Made by a program: the position numbers and the translations under genes
DNA from: Vogesella margarita
Lineage (GTDB): Bacteria > Pseudomonadota > Gammaproteobacteria > Burkholderiales > Chromobacteriaceae
DNA: 64,000 nt
Direction of reading: 5' to 3'
Assembly (NCBI RefSeq): GCF_028548475.1
Contig: NZ_JAQQLE010000006.1
Span: 99,327-163,326 of the forward strand
The notes under the pieces: model-generated
Told to the model about the DNA's origin: nothing
Database searches by the model: none
The model's input: the letters and a program-made list of their open reading frames with translations, nothing else
Part shown: positions 45,708 to 55,772 of the stretch, piece by piece
Position numbering within the stretch: position 1 is the first letter of the stretch
How the letters are laid out: the number at the start of each line of letters is the position of its first letter

Positions 45708-46265
45708 TTATACGGCCAGCAGTTCGGCTTCTTTGGTCGCCAGTGCCTTGTCGATCTCGGCGGTATACTTGTCGGTCAGCTTCTGGATTTCGTCCTGACC
45801 GCGGCGCTCTTCGTCCTCGGTGATGGCCTTGTCCTTGAGCAGGTTCTTGAAGTCGTTGTTGGAGTCGCGACGCACATTGCGCACCGACACACGCGCGCCT
45901 TCGGCTTCGCTGCGCACCACCTTGATCAGATCCTTGCGGCGCTCCTCGGTCAGCATCGGCATCGGCACGCGGATCAGGTCACCCATGCTGGCCGGGTTCA
46001 GACCCAGGTCACAGTCGCGGATGGCCTTTTCAATCTTGCCGGCCATGTTCTTTTCCCACGGTTGCACGCCGATGGTACGGGCATCGATCAGGGTCACGTT
46101 GGCCACCTGGTTGACCGGCACGTCGCTGCCATAGTATTCCACCATGACGTGATCGAGCAGACCGGTATGGGCACGACCGGTACGCACCTTGGCAAGGTCT
46201 GCCTTGAAGGTTTCGAGGGTCTTTTGCATCTTGTGCTCGGCCGATTTTTTCACGTCATTAATCAT
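45708..46265 (-). CDS. frr: Ribosome recycling factor
   Basis: 185 residues from the ATG at 46265 (GGGAGTAATC upstream). The family motifs [28 protein letters not shown] and [11 protein letters not shown] are present. It separates subunits after termination with EF-G. Order pyrH-frr-uppS is standard. Confidence 0.98.
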   Translation of the reverse strand: MINDVKKSAEHKMQKTLETFKADLAKVRTGRAHTGLLDHVMVEYYGSDVPVNQVANVTLIDARTIGVQPWEKNMAGKIEKAIRDCDLGLNPASMGDLIRVPMPMLTEERRKDLIKVVRSEAEGARVSVRNVRRDSNNDFKNLLKDKAITEDEERRGQDEIQKLTDKYTAEIDKALATKEAELLAV

Positions 46266-46343
46266 GATTACTCCCGTTGTCTCTCTAAAAAACAAAGCGG
46301 AAAACGGCTGACGCCGCTTCCGCCCTATCCATATCCATTAGGC

Positions 46344-47063
46344 TCAGCAGTGTACCAGCGTGCCTTCGTCTTCGCCAAGCACCACGCGCTTGAGCGCGCC
46401 GTCCTTGAAGATGCTGAATACCTTGATATTCAGCTGCTGGTCGCGGCACAGCGCGAACGCGGTCGCGTCCATCACCTTGAGGTTGCGCGAGATGGCCTCG
46501 TCGAAGGTCAGCGTCTGGTAGCGCACCGCATCCGGGTTTTTCTTCGGGTCGTCGGTGTACACGCCGTCCACCTTGGTCGCCTTCAGCATGATGTCAACGT
46601 TCATTTCCATGCCACGCAGCGCGGCCGCGGTATCGGTGGTGAAGAACGGGTTGCCGGTACCGGCGGCGAAGATGACAACCTTGCCCTCTTCCAGGTACTG
46701 CATCGCCTTGCCGCGCACGTAGGGCTCGGCGATCTGCTGCATGGTCAGTGCCGACTGCACGCGGGCGATGAGGCCAGCCTTGGTCATCGCATCCTTCAGC
46801 GCCAGCGCGTTCATCACCGTCGCCATCATGCCCATGTAGTCGGCGGTGGCACGGTCCATGCCTGCGGCGGCCGGCGCCACACCACGGAAGATGTTGCCGC
46901 CACCGATGACGATACCCACCTCGATCCCCATCGCCACCACTTCTTTGATCTGACCGACAATCTGTTCGATGGTGGCACGGTTGATACCGTAGCTGTCATC
47001 ACCCATCAGGGCCTCACCGGACAATTTCAGCAAGATTCGTTTATAGGCAGGGGCTTGGCTCAT
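46344..47063 (-). CDS. pyrH: Uridylate kinase
   Basis: 239 residues from the ATG at 47063 (GAGGTGATC before it). Motifs [23 protein letters not shown] and [15 protein letters not shown] are typical of the bacterial hexameric UMP kinase. Follows tsf after a hairpin. Confidence 0.98.
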   Translation of the reverse strand: MSQAPAYKRILLKLSGEALMGDDSYGINRATIEQIVGQIKEVVAMGIEVGIVIGGGNIFRGVAPAAAGMDRATADYMGMMATVMNALALKDAMTKAGLIARVQSALTMQQIAEPYVRGKAMQYLEEGKVVIFAAGTGNPFFTTDTAAALRGMEMNVDIMLKATKVDGVYTDDPKKNPDAVRYQTLTFDEAISRNLKVMDATAFALCRDQQLNIKVFSIFKDGALKRVVLGEDEGTLVHC

Positions 47064-47100
47064 GATCACCTCGGGCGTGGGGTTAGAATTCAATTTGCAA

Positions 47101-47128
47101 AACGGCACCCTGCAAGCAGGGTGCCGTT
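47101..47128 (-). terminator. Hairpin between tsf and pyrH
   Basis: A 13-bp stem (AACGGCACCCTGC and complement) around AA, followed on the minus strand by a short T run (TTTT). Probably a partial terminator. Confidence 0.7.
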
Positions 47129-47149
47129 GGACCGTTCAATTAACGGGTA

Positions 47150-48016
47150 TTACAGCTTGGCAGCAGCGGCCACTTCAGCAGCGTAGTCAACTACGGCTTT
47201 TTCGATGCCTTCGCCAACAACCAGCATCGCGAATGCATTCACTTTAGCCGATTTTTCGGCCAGCAGTTTTTCTACAGTCACGTCCGGGTTCTTGACGAAA
47301 GGCTGACCCACCAGGGTCACTTCGGCCAGGAACTTGTTCACGCGGCCTTCAACCATCTTGGCAACGATATCGGCCGGCTTGCCGGATTCGGCTGCCTGCG
47401 CGGTGTAGATCTTGCGCTCTTGTTCCAGCGTCTCGGCCGGAACCTGGTCTTTCGACACGCAGATCGGCTTGGAAGCGGCGATGTGCATGGCAACGTCACG
47501 GCCCAGTGCTTCGTCGCCGTTCAGGTCAACGATGACACCGATCTTGGCGCCGTGCAGGTAAGTCGCGATGGTGCCTTCGGTGCTGTAGCGAACGAAACGA
47601 CGGATGGTCATGTTCTCGCCCAGCTTGGCGATGGCTGCCTTGCGGATTTCTTCAACCGACACACCGTCAACTTCAACGGCGGACAGGGCTTCAACGTCGG
47701 CAGGGTTGGCCGCAACAACAGCCTTGGCAGCAGCAGCAGCCAGCGCCAGGAAAGTCGGGTCCTTGGCAACGAAGTCGGTTTCGCAGTTCACTTCTACCAG
47801 CGCGCCAACACCGCCTTCGATGCAGGAGCCGATGATGCCTTCGGCAGCAACGCGGCCGGCCATCTTGGAAGCCTTGTTGCCGGACTTGATGCGCAGGATT
47901 TCTTCAGCCTTGGCCAGATCGCCCTCGGCTTCAACCAGTGCCTTCTTGCATTCCATCATGCCCAGACCAGTCGCTGCGCGCAGGTCGCCAACCATTTTTG
48001 CGGTAATTTCCGCCAT
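47150..48016 (-). CDS. tsf: Elongation factor Ts
   Basis: 288 residues from the ATG at 48016 (GAAGGAG upstream). The N-terminal UBA-like region ([20 protein letters not shown]) and the core [13 protein letters not shown] are conserved. Nucleotide exchange factor for EF-Tu. A near copy of the repeat (47702-47714) encodes AANP. Confidence 0.98.
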   Translation of the reverse strand: MAEITAKMVGDLRAATGLGMMECKKALVEAEGDLAKAEEILRIKSGNKASKMAGRVAAEGIIGSCIEGGVGALVEVNCETDFVAKDPTFLALAAAAAKAVVAANPADVEALSAVEVDGVSVEEIRKAAIAKLGENMTIRRFVRYSTEGTIATYLHGAKIGVIVDLNGDEALGRDVAMHIAASKPICVSKDQVPAETLEQERKIYTAQAAESGKPADIVAKMVEGRVNKFLAEVTLVGQPFVKNPDVTVEKLLAEKSAKVNAFAMLVVGEGIEKAVVDYAAEVAAAAKL

Positions 48017-48061
48017 GACTTACTCCTTCAAAAGTATACGGTTACGTCTCGTCAGGGTTCG

Positions 48062-48087
48062 AAAAAAAGGGGCTTGCGCCCCTTTTT
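48062..48087 (-). terminator. Hairpin between rpsB and tsf
   Basis: Stem AAAAAGGGGC with its complement around TTGC, with a seven-T run on the minus strand. It should reduce tsf transcription relative to rpsB. Confidence 0.8.
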
Positions 48088-48103
48088 CGCGTTACCCTTC
48101 AGC

Positions 48104-48832
48104 TTATTCAGCAGCAGCTGGTTCAGCAGCAACGATTTCCTGCAGCGACTGGGCGCGGCCTTCCAGTACGGCGTCGGCGATGCCGCGAGCGTACAGACGG
48201 ATGGCACGGCTGGAGTCGTCGTTACCTGGGATTACGTAGTCGATGCCTTCTGGCGAGTTGTTGGTATCAACAACACCGATAACCGGGATGCCCAGCTTCT
48301 TGGCTTCAACAACGGCACCCTTCTGGTAGCCGGTGTCGATAACGAAGATCGCGTCTGGCAGACCCTTCATGTCCTTGATACCGCCCAGCGAACGCTCCAG
48401 TTTTTCAACTTCGCGCTGCATATCCAGCAGCTCTTTCTTGTTGAAGCCGGAATCGCCAGCCAGTTCCAGGGCAGCGCGCTTGTCTTCCAGGCGCTTGATG
48501 GACTGCTTAACGGTCTTGTAGTTGGTCAGCATACCGCCCAACCAGCGGTGATCCACGAATGGCGCGCCTGCACGGGTCGCTTCTTCACGGACGATCTCAC
48601 GCGCCTGACGCTTGGTACCCACAAACAGCACGTTGCCTTTGTTAGCAGTCAAACGACGCACATAGTCCTGGGCGCCAACGAACAGTGGCAGAGTCTTTTC
48701 CAGGTTGATGATGTGAATCTTGTTACGGCTGCCGAAAATGTACTGAGCCATTTTCGGGTTCCAGAAACGGGTTTGGTGGCCGAAGTGAACGCCGGCCTCA
48801 AGCATTTGACGCATGGTCACGTTGTTGGACAT
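48104..48832 (-). CDS. rpsB: 30S ribosomal protein S2
   Basis: 242 residues with [46 protein letters not shown] and PDAIFVIDT. Shine-Dalgarno is AGGAG. First gene of the rpsB-tsf unit, with a clear promoter upstream (48941-48970) and a structured leader of about 100 bases. Confidence 0.98.
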   Translation of the reverse strand: MSNNVTMRQMLEAGVHFGHQTRFWNPKMAQYIFGSRNKIHIINLEKTLPLFVGAQDYVRRLTANKGNVLFVGTKRQAREIVREEATRAGAPFVDHRWLGGMLTNYKTVKQSIKRLEDKRAALELAGDSGFNKKELLDMQREVEKLERSLGGIKDMKGLPDAIFVIDTGYQKGAVVEAKKLGIPVIGVVDTNNSPEGIDYVIPGNDDSSRAIRLYARGIADAVLEGRAQSLQEIVAAEPAAAE

Positions 48833-48940
48833 TTGAATCTCCTAAAGGGTTATGCCTCCATCCGTACAGACAACCTTGCGTACAAGGCACCCTTTGGTAC
48901 GGATGTGCGTGATATCCCCCAGACATTGGGGGAACTCGCA

Positions 48941-48970
48941 ATTGTAGCATTGGCGTGACGGCCGCTTCAA
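48941..48970 (-). promoter_or_regulatory. rpsB promoter
   Basis: On the minus strand, TTGAAG (48970-48965) and TACAAT (48946-48941) with an 18-base spacer. The leader that follows can fold: a CCCCCA...TGGGGG hairpin at about 48916-48932 and a longer CCGTAC/GTACGG stem nearer the gene. Confidence 0.65.
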
Positions 48971-48981
48971 GCCGTCACCGC

Positions 48982-49158
48982 TCAAAATTCGCCGTCCGGG
49001 TTTTTCAGGCGCCGGATGCGGCGGCGACGCAAACGCAACACAATCAGGGTCGGCAGAAAGCCCAGAAAAAACAGCAAGATGCCTGCGCGGACCAAGCTGT
49101 CCTGTACCACCGCCAGCATCAGCACCACGTACAGCCACGCAATCACAATCAGATACAT
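48982..49158 (-). CDS. Small two-helix membrane protein
   Basis: 58 residues from the ATG at 49158. Two hydrophobic stretches (VIAWLYVVLMLAVV; AGILLFFLGFLPTLIVL) and an Arg-rich cytosolic tail (RLRRRRIRRLKN) are visible. Not a recognised family, and the Shine-Dalgarno is poor. TTGACA lies about 37 bases upstream of the start and may be its -35. Convergent or unrelated to rpsB; divergent from the nitronate monooxygenase gene. Confidence 0.65.
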   Translation of the reverse strand: MYLIVIAWLYVVLMLAVVQDSLVRAGILLFFLGFLPTLIVLRLRRRRIRRLKNPDGEF

Positions 49159-49160
49159 AT

Positions 49161-49174
49161 CAAACGACCGTTTG
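49161..49174. promoter_or_regulatory. Inverted repeat between divergent genes
   Basis: CAAACG-AC-CGTTTG lies just before the small membrane protein gene and about 60 bases before the monooxygenase ATG. It resembles an operator of a TetR-like or similar dimeric repressor, but no regulator gene lies beside it. Confidence 0.4.
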
Positions 49175-49233
49175 AAAAAAAGCCAATAGTGTGTCAAGAA
49201 TAGCGCATTCCCGCCCTCAGGAGCCGCCCGATC

Positions 49234-50262
49234 ATGCACACCCGCTTCACCGAGACCTTTGGCATCCAGCACCCCTTGCTCTGCCCCGGCATGAGCTATA
49301 TCGCCACTCCGGAACTGGTCGCTGCCACCGGCAACGCCGGCGGCCTGGGCATCCTCGCCACCGGCCCGCTCACCGCAGAACAGACACGCAGCGCCATCCG
49401 ACGCATCCGCAGCCTGACCGACAAGCCGTTCGGCATCGGCTGCACCCTGATGATGCCCGGCGCCAGGGAAAACGCCGAAGTGGCGCTACAGGAGCAGGTG
49501 CCGGTGATCAACTTCTCGCTCGGCAAGGGTGACTGGATCGTCAAGCGCGCCCGAAGCTATGGCGGCAAGGTCATCGCCACCGTGGTCACCGAGAAGCACG
49601 CCATCTCCGCAGAGAAGATCGGCGTCGACGCCCTGCTGGTCACCGGCCACGAGGCCGCCGCCCACGGCGGCGAAGTCACCTCGCTGGTGCTGATTCCAGC
49701 CATCCGCAAGGTCAGCTCGCTCCCCATCATCGCCGCCGGCGGCTTCGGCACCGGCCAGGGGCTGGTTGCGGCACTGGCACTGGGCGCCGACGCTATCGCC
49801 ATGGGCAGCCGTCTCGCCCTCACCCGGGAAAGCCCGGTACACCACACCACCAAGGAGATGATTCGCCAGCGCGGCGTTGGCGACACCCTCTACTCGCGCA
49901 ATTTCGATGGCCTGTGGTGCCGGGTGATGGACACCTCGACCGCACGCAAACTGACCCGCAAGCCGCTGAGCCTGCTGGTGGCCGGCTGGCGCGCACTGGG
50001 CATGGCACGCCGGATGAAGCTGCCACTCGGCAAGACGGTATTGGGCGGCATGCTGACCCAGCCGCAGAACCTGCGCCAGCTGGCGCAGTTCGGCGCCGCC
50101 ACCGAATCGATCCGGCTGGCGATCGAGGACGGCGACCACGAGCACGGGGTACAGCTGATCGGCCAGGTGCAAGGCCTGCTCGACGACGTTCCCAGTGTCA
50201 GCGAGCTGTTCCAGCGCCTGCTGGACGAAGCGCGCGCCACGCGCGACAAGCTACCCGTCTGA
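49234..50262 (+). CDS. Nitronate monooxygenase (NMO/2-nitropropane dioxygenase family)
   Basis: 342 residues. A TIM-barrel FMN protein: PLLCPGMSYIATPELVAATG, the active-site motif TGHEAAAHGG, and the phosphate-binding PIIAAGGFGTGQG with ADAIAMGSRL. It should oxidise alkyl nitronates; some relatives are enoyl reductases, so the substrate is unproven. CAGGAG is 9 bases upstream of the ATG. Single gene. Confidence 0.88.
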   Translation: MHTRFTETFGIQHPLLCPGMSYIATPELVAATGNAGGLGILATGPLTAEQTRSAIRRIRSLTDKPFGIGCTLMMPGARENAEVALQEQVPVINFSLGKGDWIVKRARSYGGKVIATVVTEKHAISAEKIGVDALLVTGHEAAAHGGEVTSLVLIPAIRKVSSLPIIAAGGFGTGQGLVAALALGADAIAMGSRLALTRESPVHHTTKEMIRQRGVGDTLYSRNFDGLWCRVMDTSTARKLTRKPLSLLVAGWRALGMARRMKLPLGKTVLGGMLTQPQNLRQLAQFGAATESIRLAIEDGDHEHGVQLIGQVQGLLDDVPSVSELFQRLLDEARATRDKLPV

Positions 50263-50494
50263 GTAGCATCCGGGCGCAGCCGCCGCTGCGCCCGCACATT
50301 GGCCACACAACGCCCACCTGCCGGCAAGACACTGGACGTCGATCATTGCGCCGGCAGACACCGGGCCCGAGCCATCCACACGTTGGCCGCAAGTCCCCCT
50401 CCGACTCGCCCCCCCCACCCTAAAATGCGCGCGCCCGTTTCACCAAACGCACCAAGGGCATAGAATCGGCCCATCCATTTCCAGCCCACCCGCC

Positions 50495-51283
50495 ATGACA
50501 CTCAACTTACCCGACGTTGCCGACCCCACCCTGCCCACCCGCTGGTGCCTGTTTGACGGCCAGCAGGTATGGCTCGACGCCGGCACCTTCCCCGCGCAGC
50601 CCCCGGCACACAGCAGCAATCCGTACTTCATCGGCCACAACGGCCGGTTCAACCTGTTCAGTGCCGAGCTGATCGGCGCGGCACCGGCAAGCTGGCAAGC
50701 CCACACCCTGCGCCAGGCACTGCAGGGCCTGCCCGCCGACGCGGTGCCGCTACTGGCCCGTGCCGCACAGCTGCGGCGCTTCGAGCACAGCCACCGCTTT
50801 TGCGGTGCCTGCGCCCACCCGCTGCAGCCACACCAGCACGATCACGGCCGCGGCTGCCCGTCCTGCGGCGAGCTGTACTACCCGCGCCTGTCGCCGGCGA
50901 TGATGGTGGCGGTCACCCGCGGCCGCGAAATCCTGCTGGCGCGCGGCCCGCACTTCAGCCCCGGCCTGTACAGCGCCCTCGCCGGTTTTGTCGAACCGGG
51001 CGAGACGCTGGAAGCCTGCGTCGAACGTGAAACGGCCGAAGAGGTCGGCATCCGTATCAGGCAGCTGCAGTATGTCGGCTCGCAATCCTGGCCGTTCCCG
51101 CACTCGCTGATGCTGGCCTTCACCGCCGAATACGCCGGCGGCGAGATCACGCCGCAGCCGGGCGAGATCGAAGCCGCCGACTGGTTCGACATCGACCACC
51201 TGCCGCCCACTCCGGCCGGACACTCCATCGCACACTGGCTGATCAGGCACACCGTCGAGCAGTTGCGCCACCGCGAGAATTAG
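50495..51283 (+). CDS. nudC: NAD+ diphosphatase / RNA decapping hydrolase
   Basis: 262 residues. An N-terminal domain is followed by a zinc ribbon (FCGACAHPL, RGCPSCGELYYP) and a Nudix box (GFVEPGETLEACVERETAEEVG). The NADH-selective motif SQPWPFPxS is here SQSWPFPHS, a Pro-to-Ser change. It hydrolyses NAD(H) and NAD-capped RNA. It is closed by a repeat-pair hairpin. Confidence 0.94.
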   Translation: MTLNLPDVADPTLPTRWCLFDGQQVWLDAGTFPAQPPAHSSNPYFIGHNGRFNLFSAELIGAAPASWQAHTLRQALQGLPADAVPLLARAAQLRRFEHSHRFCGACAHPLQPHQHDHGRGCPSCGELYYPRLSPAMMVAVTRGREILLARGPHFSPGLYSALAGFVEPGETLEACVERETAEEVGIRIRQLQYVGSQSWPFPHSLMLAFTAEYAGGEITPQPGEIEAADWFDIDHLPPTPAGHSIAHWLIRHTVEQLRHREN

Positions 51284-51307
51284 CCGGCTGCGGCAAGACC
51301 ACCACAT

Positions 51308-51331
51308 GTTGCGGCCAACCTTGGCCGCAAC
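51308..51331. terminator. Paired dispersed repeat hairpin after nudC
   Basis: GTTGCGGCCAA-CC-TTGGCCGCAAC. The left half contains an exact 13-mer (51310-51322). It lies 25 bases after the nudC stop. Confidence 0.75.
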
Positions 51332-51518
51332 AACAAGGCGGAACGTGACAAAAATGCCGGCCAGCCCGTAAAGTCCTTGCACAATGCTGTGGCGATTACG
51401 ATAAATATTCTAAAGAATCGCAATTGTATTTAATATCGACCACATCAAAACGCGGCACACACCGTATGCGCCGCACACCCGACATCACCTACAAAAAATA
51501 CTCTGCAAGGACAAAATC

Positions 51519-53147
51519 ATGGGGAAACTAAAACTGGCACAGCGCCTGACGCTGGGCTTTGGCGCCGTCATCACACTGCTGGTACTCGGCTCGGCCTTTA
51601 CCTTGTACCGCCTCGGCGGTATTCAGGAACGGGTATCGGAGCTGGTGGAATACCGCATTCCCGTCATCCAGAACTCTCGCTCCTTGAGCGCAGCCCTGCT
51701 CTCGGTCACCAACGCGGCACGGACCATCCTGCTGGAGAGCGACGACAAGCTGGTTGAGGAAAAACTCGACACCCTGAAGAAATCGGCAACCAAGGCACAG
51801 CAGGAATTCAAGGAAATGCAGACCCTGGCCAAGGACCCGAAAGAGGTGGAACTGGTCAGCAAGATCGACAAGTCGATGAAGGAATTCAACGTCCTGGTCG
51901 ACAAGCTGCTACCCATGATCGTGCGCCAGAAGTGGGACGCCTCGATCATCGTCTCGGAAAAACTGGAACCGCAGGAACGCCTGCTCAGCATGCAGCTGGA
52001 CAAGCTGATCGCTTACCACACCCAGGTGATGGAAGAGCAGAAATCCTCCACCACCAGCATCCTGAAGGAAACCATGCTGGCGGCCATCATCGCCATCATC
52101 GCCAGCGTCGGTGCCAGCATCATGGTGGCACTGCTGATCGCCCGTTCGCTGACGCGCCAGATCGGTGGCGAGCCGGACTACGCGGCGGAAGTGATGAAGG
52201 AGATCTCGCACGGCAACCTTGGCATCCACGTCAAGATCGCCAAGGGCGACAACAGCTCGCTGCTGTACAACCTGTCGCGCATGACCAGCGAACTGAACAG
52301 CGCCCTGCGCACCGTCGAGCGTAGCGTGCAGGAAAGCAGCGCCGCCTCCGACGAGCTGCGCAACACCATGCAACGCCTGGTCAGCCGCTCCGAAGAGCAG
52401 AACCGCGCCGCCGACGAGATGGCCAGCGTGATCCAGCAGATGGCCGTCGGCGTGCAGGAGCTGCACCACAGCGCCGGCAATGCGGAAAGCGCGGCCCGCA
52501 CCGCCAGCGGCTCCGCCAGCCAGGGTGTGGAAGTGATCCAGGGCGCGGTACGCGAAATGGACGCCATCAGCACCCTGATCAAATCCACGGCCGGCAGCAT
52601 TCACGAACTGGGTCGCCAGTCACAGACCATCGACAACATCGTGTCGGTCATCCGTGACGTCGCCGACCAGACCAACCTGCTGGCCCTGAACGCCGCCATC
52701 GAGGCTGCCCGCGCCGGCGAGCAAGGCCGCGGCTTTGCCGTGGTGGCCGACGAGGTACGCAAGCTGGCCGAGCGCACCACCAAGGCCACCGGTGAAATCG
52801 CCGAGATGATCGGCGCCATCCGCGTCAGCTCGCAACAGGCGGTGGAGGCGATGAACCAGTCGGTGGAACGCGCCAACACCAGCGCCGCGCAGGGCCAGCG
52901 CGCTGGCGAATCCATCGTCGCGATCCAGAACGGCACCGAAACCGTCGGCCAGAGCGTGCACTCCATTGCCAGTTCGTTGTCCGACCAGGCCCGCTCCGGC
53001 GAGCAGGTATCGCGCGAGGTGCAGCGCATTACCGCCATCGCCCAGCGCAACCGCGAAGCCGCCGACGAAGCCGTCTCCGCCGCCGCGCGCATGAGCGAAC
53101 TGACCGAAGAAATCCGGCAGAGCTTCAGCCGCTTCCACACCGCCTGA
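51519..53147 (+). CDS. Methyl-accepting chemotaxis protein
   Basis: 542 residues with AAGGAC 6 bases before the ATG. Two membrane helices (about 12-32 and 188-208) flank a four-helix-bundle ligand domain of about 150 residues. An atypical HAMP ([20 protein letters not shown]) leads into the cytosolic signalling hairpin, whose tip [20 protein letters not shown] is perfectly conserved. There is no C-terminal NWETF-like pentapeptide, so methylation is probably assisted by other receptors. Ligand unknown. Confidence 0.95.
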   Translation: MGKLKLAQRLTLGFGAVITLLVLGSAFTLYRLGGIQERVSELVEYRIPVIQNSRSLSAALLSVTNAARTILLESDDKLVEEKLDTLKKSATKAQQEFKEMQTLAKDPKEVELVSKIDKSMKEFNVLVDKLLPMIVRQKWDASIIVSEKLEPQERLLSMQLDKLIAYHTQVMEEQKSSTTSILKETMLAAIIAIIASVGASIMVALLIARSLTRQIGGEPDYAAEVMKEISHGNLGIHVKIAKGDNSSLLYNLSRMTSELNSALRTVERSVQESSAASDELRNTMQRLVSRSEEQNRAADEMASVIQQMAVGVQELHHSAGNAESAARTASGSASQGVEVIQGAVREMDAISTLIKSTAGSIHELGRQSQTIDNIVSVIRDVADQTNLLALNAAIEAARAGEQGRGFAVVADEVRKLAERTTKATGEIAEMIGAIRVSSQQAVEAMNQSVERANTSAAQGQRAGESIVAIQNGTETVGQSVHSIASSLSDQARSGEQVSREVQRITAIAQRNREAADEAVSAAARMSELTEEIRQSFSRFHTA

Positions 53148-53315
53148 GCTTGGCCGCAAGACAAGATCCGGTCGCGACACACGGCACCTGCGCCAACAGT
53201 GCGCAGGTAGCCGCTACAGTGCCAGACAACAATGAAAAAAGATGATAAAAGAATGGCAACCGGGCCATAAACTTCGGCCAGCCGTTCACGATCATGCCGC
53301 CAAAAGGACGCAGCA

Positions 53316-53786
53316 ATGAAAACATGGCGAAACTGTCTTGCGATACTGACCCTGCTGGGCGCCACCGCACCTGCCATAGCAGCTGACAACGTGATCCTGA
53401 CCATCGACCAGGAGAGCGCACAACACCATTTCACCCTGCAACAGCTTGCCGCCCTGCCACAAACCACCATCACCACCGCCACACCGTGGACCACCGGTCA
53501 GCACCGCTACCAGGGCGTCGCGATCGACACCCTACTGCAGCGGCTGAACCTGTCCCCGCAAGTGCTCAAGGTCCACGCCCTGAATGACTTCTGGGCGCGG
53601 GTGCCCACCTCCGTGGCACGGCAATACCGGGCGATTCTCGCCACCCACGTCGATGGCCAGCCGATGAGCCGCCGCAACAAGGGTCCGCTGTGGGTCATCT
53701 TTCCGTTGAGCGAACACCCAGAGCTCAATCAGGAGAAATACCACAACTACATGGTATGGCAGGTCAGAACCATCAAAGCCGAATGA
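53316..53786 (+). CDS. Periplasmic SUOX-fold (molybdopterin-binding-like) protein
   Basis: 156 residues with signal peptide (LAILTLLGATAPAIAA). Short oxidoreductase-fold motifs FTLQQLAALPQTT, YQGVAIDTLLQRLN, VHALNDFWARVP and NKGPLWVIFPLSEHPEL match the small sulfite-oxidase-like family. It lacks the Cys needed to bind molybdenum, so it is probably a sensor, not an enzyme. It lies 3 bases before a GGDEF-EAL gene, a recurrent pairing. Confidence 0.82.
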   Translation: MKTWRNCLAILTLLGATAPAIAADNVILTIDQESAQHHFTLQQLAALPQTTITTATPWTTGQHRYQGVAIDTLLQRLNLSPQVLKVHALNDFWARVPTSVARQYRAILATHVDGQPMSRRNKGPLWVIFPLSEHPELNQEKYHNYMVWQVRTIKAE

Positions 53787-53789
53787 ATC

Positions 53790-55706
53790 ATGGGCAAAGT
53801 CAGGTTCCTCTTCTTCGTGGCGAGCATGTGCACCTTCCTTGCGGTCACCGCCTGGTCGACGTGGAACTATGAACGCACCTTCCGCACCATCACCACCACC
53901 ACCCAGACTTCTGCCTGGGCGCTGGCACAGCTGGAAATCGATGTCTACCGTCTGCAGGAAACCCTGAAGCTGTACCAGGCAGGTCACGCCGACAGCAACC
54001 AGCTCAGCCTCAGCTACGACATCGCCTGGAACCGGATGGACGTGTTCCTGACGGGTGACGCCAACCAGGAAATCCGCCAGCGCTTCGCCGCCGAGGCGCT
54101 GGTACGCAGCATTCTGCAGGTATTGCAGCGCCATGAAGCCGCCATCACCACCCCCTCTCCGGCCGACCCGCAACTGGAGCAGATGAGCCAGGAGCTGGAT
54201 GCACTGATTCCGCGACTGCGCGACATCATGGTGCAGAACTTCACCGGCCCCAATGCGCTACAGGAAAGCCGCCTGCTGGACGAGGCCAAGATCCGCAACT
54301 TTGCCGCCATCGGCATCCTGCTGCTGTTCAGCCTCATCATGCTGGTGCTGCTGTTCCGCGAATCGAGAAAGCAGCACTTCCTGGCCTGGAACGACGTGCT
54401 GACACGACTCCCCAACCGCGCAGCCTTCATGAACAGGCTGTCGCAGCTGACCGCAAAAACGGACGCCCAGGTGGTGCTGTGCCTGGTCGACCTCAGCCGC
54501 TTCAAGGAAGTCAACGACAGCCTTGGCCACGCCGTCGGTGACCGGCTGCTGGCACAGATCGCCGGGCAACTGTTGCAGCATCAGAATGAGGATGTCTATC
54601 TGGCGCGCATCGGCAGCGACGAATTTGCGCTGGTGATGTTCGGCAACATGTCCGACTACAGCTGGTTCGCCTATTCCCGCAAGATCTACAACCAGCTTGA
54701 GCGGCTGCTGCATCACGAAGACCCGGCCCACCGCGTCAAACTGAACATGGGCATCAGCCAGTACCCGCAGCATGCCAACACGGTGGAAGAGATGGTGCTG
54801 TTTGCCGATCTGGCACTGGCGAGCGCCAAGCAGGACAAGCAGCTGCACTATCAGGTGTTCAACCGCTTCATGCTCGACCAGTACCAGCGTAAGCGGCTGC
54901 TGGCCGGCCACCTGCAGGAGTTGCTGGCCGAGCCGCACAATACCGAGCTTTTCCTGTGCTACCAGCCGATCATCAACATCAGCCAGCCGCAACAGCTGGG
55001 CGTGGAAGTGCTGATCCGCTGGGAGCACCCCAAGCTGAACTTCATCAACCCGCCGGACATCATCGAGATTGCCGAAGAAAACGGACTGGGCGAGAAGCTG
55101 GGCGAGTGGCTGTTCCGCCGCATGCGGCACGACATCGCCCGTTTTCCGGCCGACACCCTGTGTCACATCCACGTCTCGATCAACCTCAGCAGCTCGATCT
55201 TCAACCAGAACCTGGTCAACCGCGTCAGCGACTGGCTGCAGGACGGCCCGCTGCCCGCCAGCCAGCTGATCCTGGAGCTGACGGAAAACATCGCACTGGA
55301 GGATGTACAGCTCAGCCGCAAGATCTTTACCCAGCTGAAGGAGCGGCAGATTCGTATCGCACTGGACGATTTCGGCACCGGCTGGTCGTCGTTCTCCTAC
55401 CTCAAGGACCTGAGTTTCGACAAACTCAAGATCGACAAGTCCTTCATCAAGCACCTGGACCGGGACAAGCGACTGCCGTTGTTCGTGCAGGCGATTACCG
55501 ACCTGTCGCACCAGCTGGGCATTTCCGTGGTCGCCGAAGGCGTGGAGACCGAAAGCGAACTGAGCAAGATCCTCGAAATCGGCGCCAACGAGATCCAGGG
55601 CTACTACTACTCGCGGCCACTGCGGGCGGAAGCCTTCCACGACTTCGCCGAGCACTACCTCGCCGGCAACACACGGGAAACCCGGGCAAGAAGCGACCTC
55701 GCCTGA
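53790..55706 (+). CDS. Membrane GGDEF-EAL protein, likely c-di-GMP phosphodiesterase
   Basis: 638 residues. Two membrane helices (about 5-22 and 172-192) enclose a helical periplasmic domain of about 150 residues. The GGDEF motif is GSDEF (RIGSDEF, about 273-279) so cyclase activity is doubtful. The EAL domain from about 385 reads EVL (GVEVLIRWEHP) and keeps ELTENIAL, DDFGTGWSS, KIDKSFIK and AEGVET, so phosphodiesterase activity is likely. Its N-terminal domain probably reads the SUOX-fold protein encoded 3 bases upstream. Confidence 0.92.
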   Translation: MGKVRFLFFVASMCTFLAVTAWSTWNYERTFRTITTTTQTSAWALAQLEIDVYRLQETLKLYQAGHADSNQLSLSYDIAWNRMDVFLTGDANQEIRQRFAAEALVRSILQVLQRHEAAITTPSPADPQLEQMSQELDALIPRLRDIMVQNFTGPNALQESRLLDEAKIRNFAAIGILLLFSLIMLVLLFRESRKQHFLAWNDVLTRLPNRAAFMNRLSQLTAKTDAQVVLCLVDLSRFKEVNDSLGHAVGDRLLAQIAGQLLQHQNEDVYLARIGSDEFALVMFGNMSDYSWFAYSRKIYNQLERLLHHEDPAHRVKLNMGISQYPQHANTVEEMVLFADLALASAKQDKQLHYQVFNRFMLDQYQRKRLLAGHLQELLAEPHNTELFLCYQPIINISQPQQLGVEVLIRWEHPKLNFINPPDIIEIAEENGLGEKLGEWLFRRMRHDIARFPADTLCHIHVSINLSSSIFNQNLVNRVSDWLQDGPLPASQLILELTENIALEDVQLSRKIFTQLKERQIRIALDDFGTGWSSFSYLKDLSFDKLKIDKSFIKHLDRDKRLPLFVQAITDLSHQLGISVVAEGVETESELSKILEIGANEIQGYYYSRPLRAEAFHDFAEHYLAGNTRETRARSDLA

Positions 55707-55719
55707 CGCGTCATCACCA

Positions 55720-55756
55720 GCATGAAAAAACCCGCCGGTCGGCGGGTTTATTCATG
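55720..55756. terminator. Bidirectional terminator
   Basis: Stem of about 16 bp (GCATGAAAAAACCCGCC with one imperfect pair) around GGTC, between convergent genes. Confidence 0.9.
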
Positions 55757-55772
55757 CTGCGTGATCTCCGAC

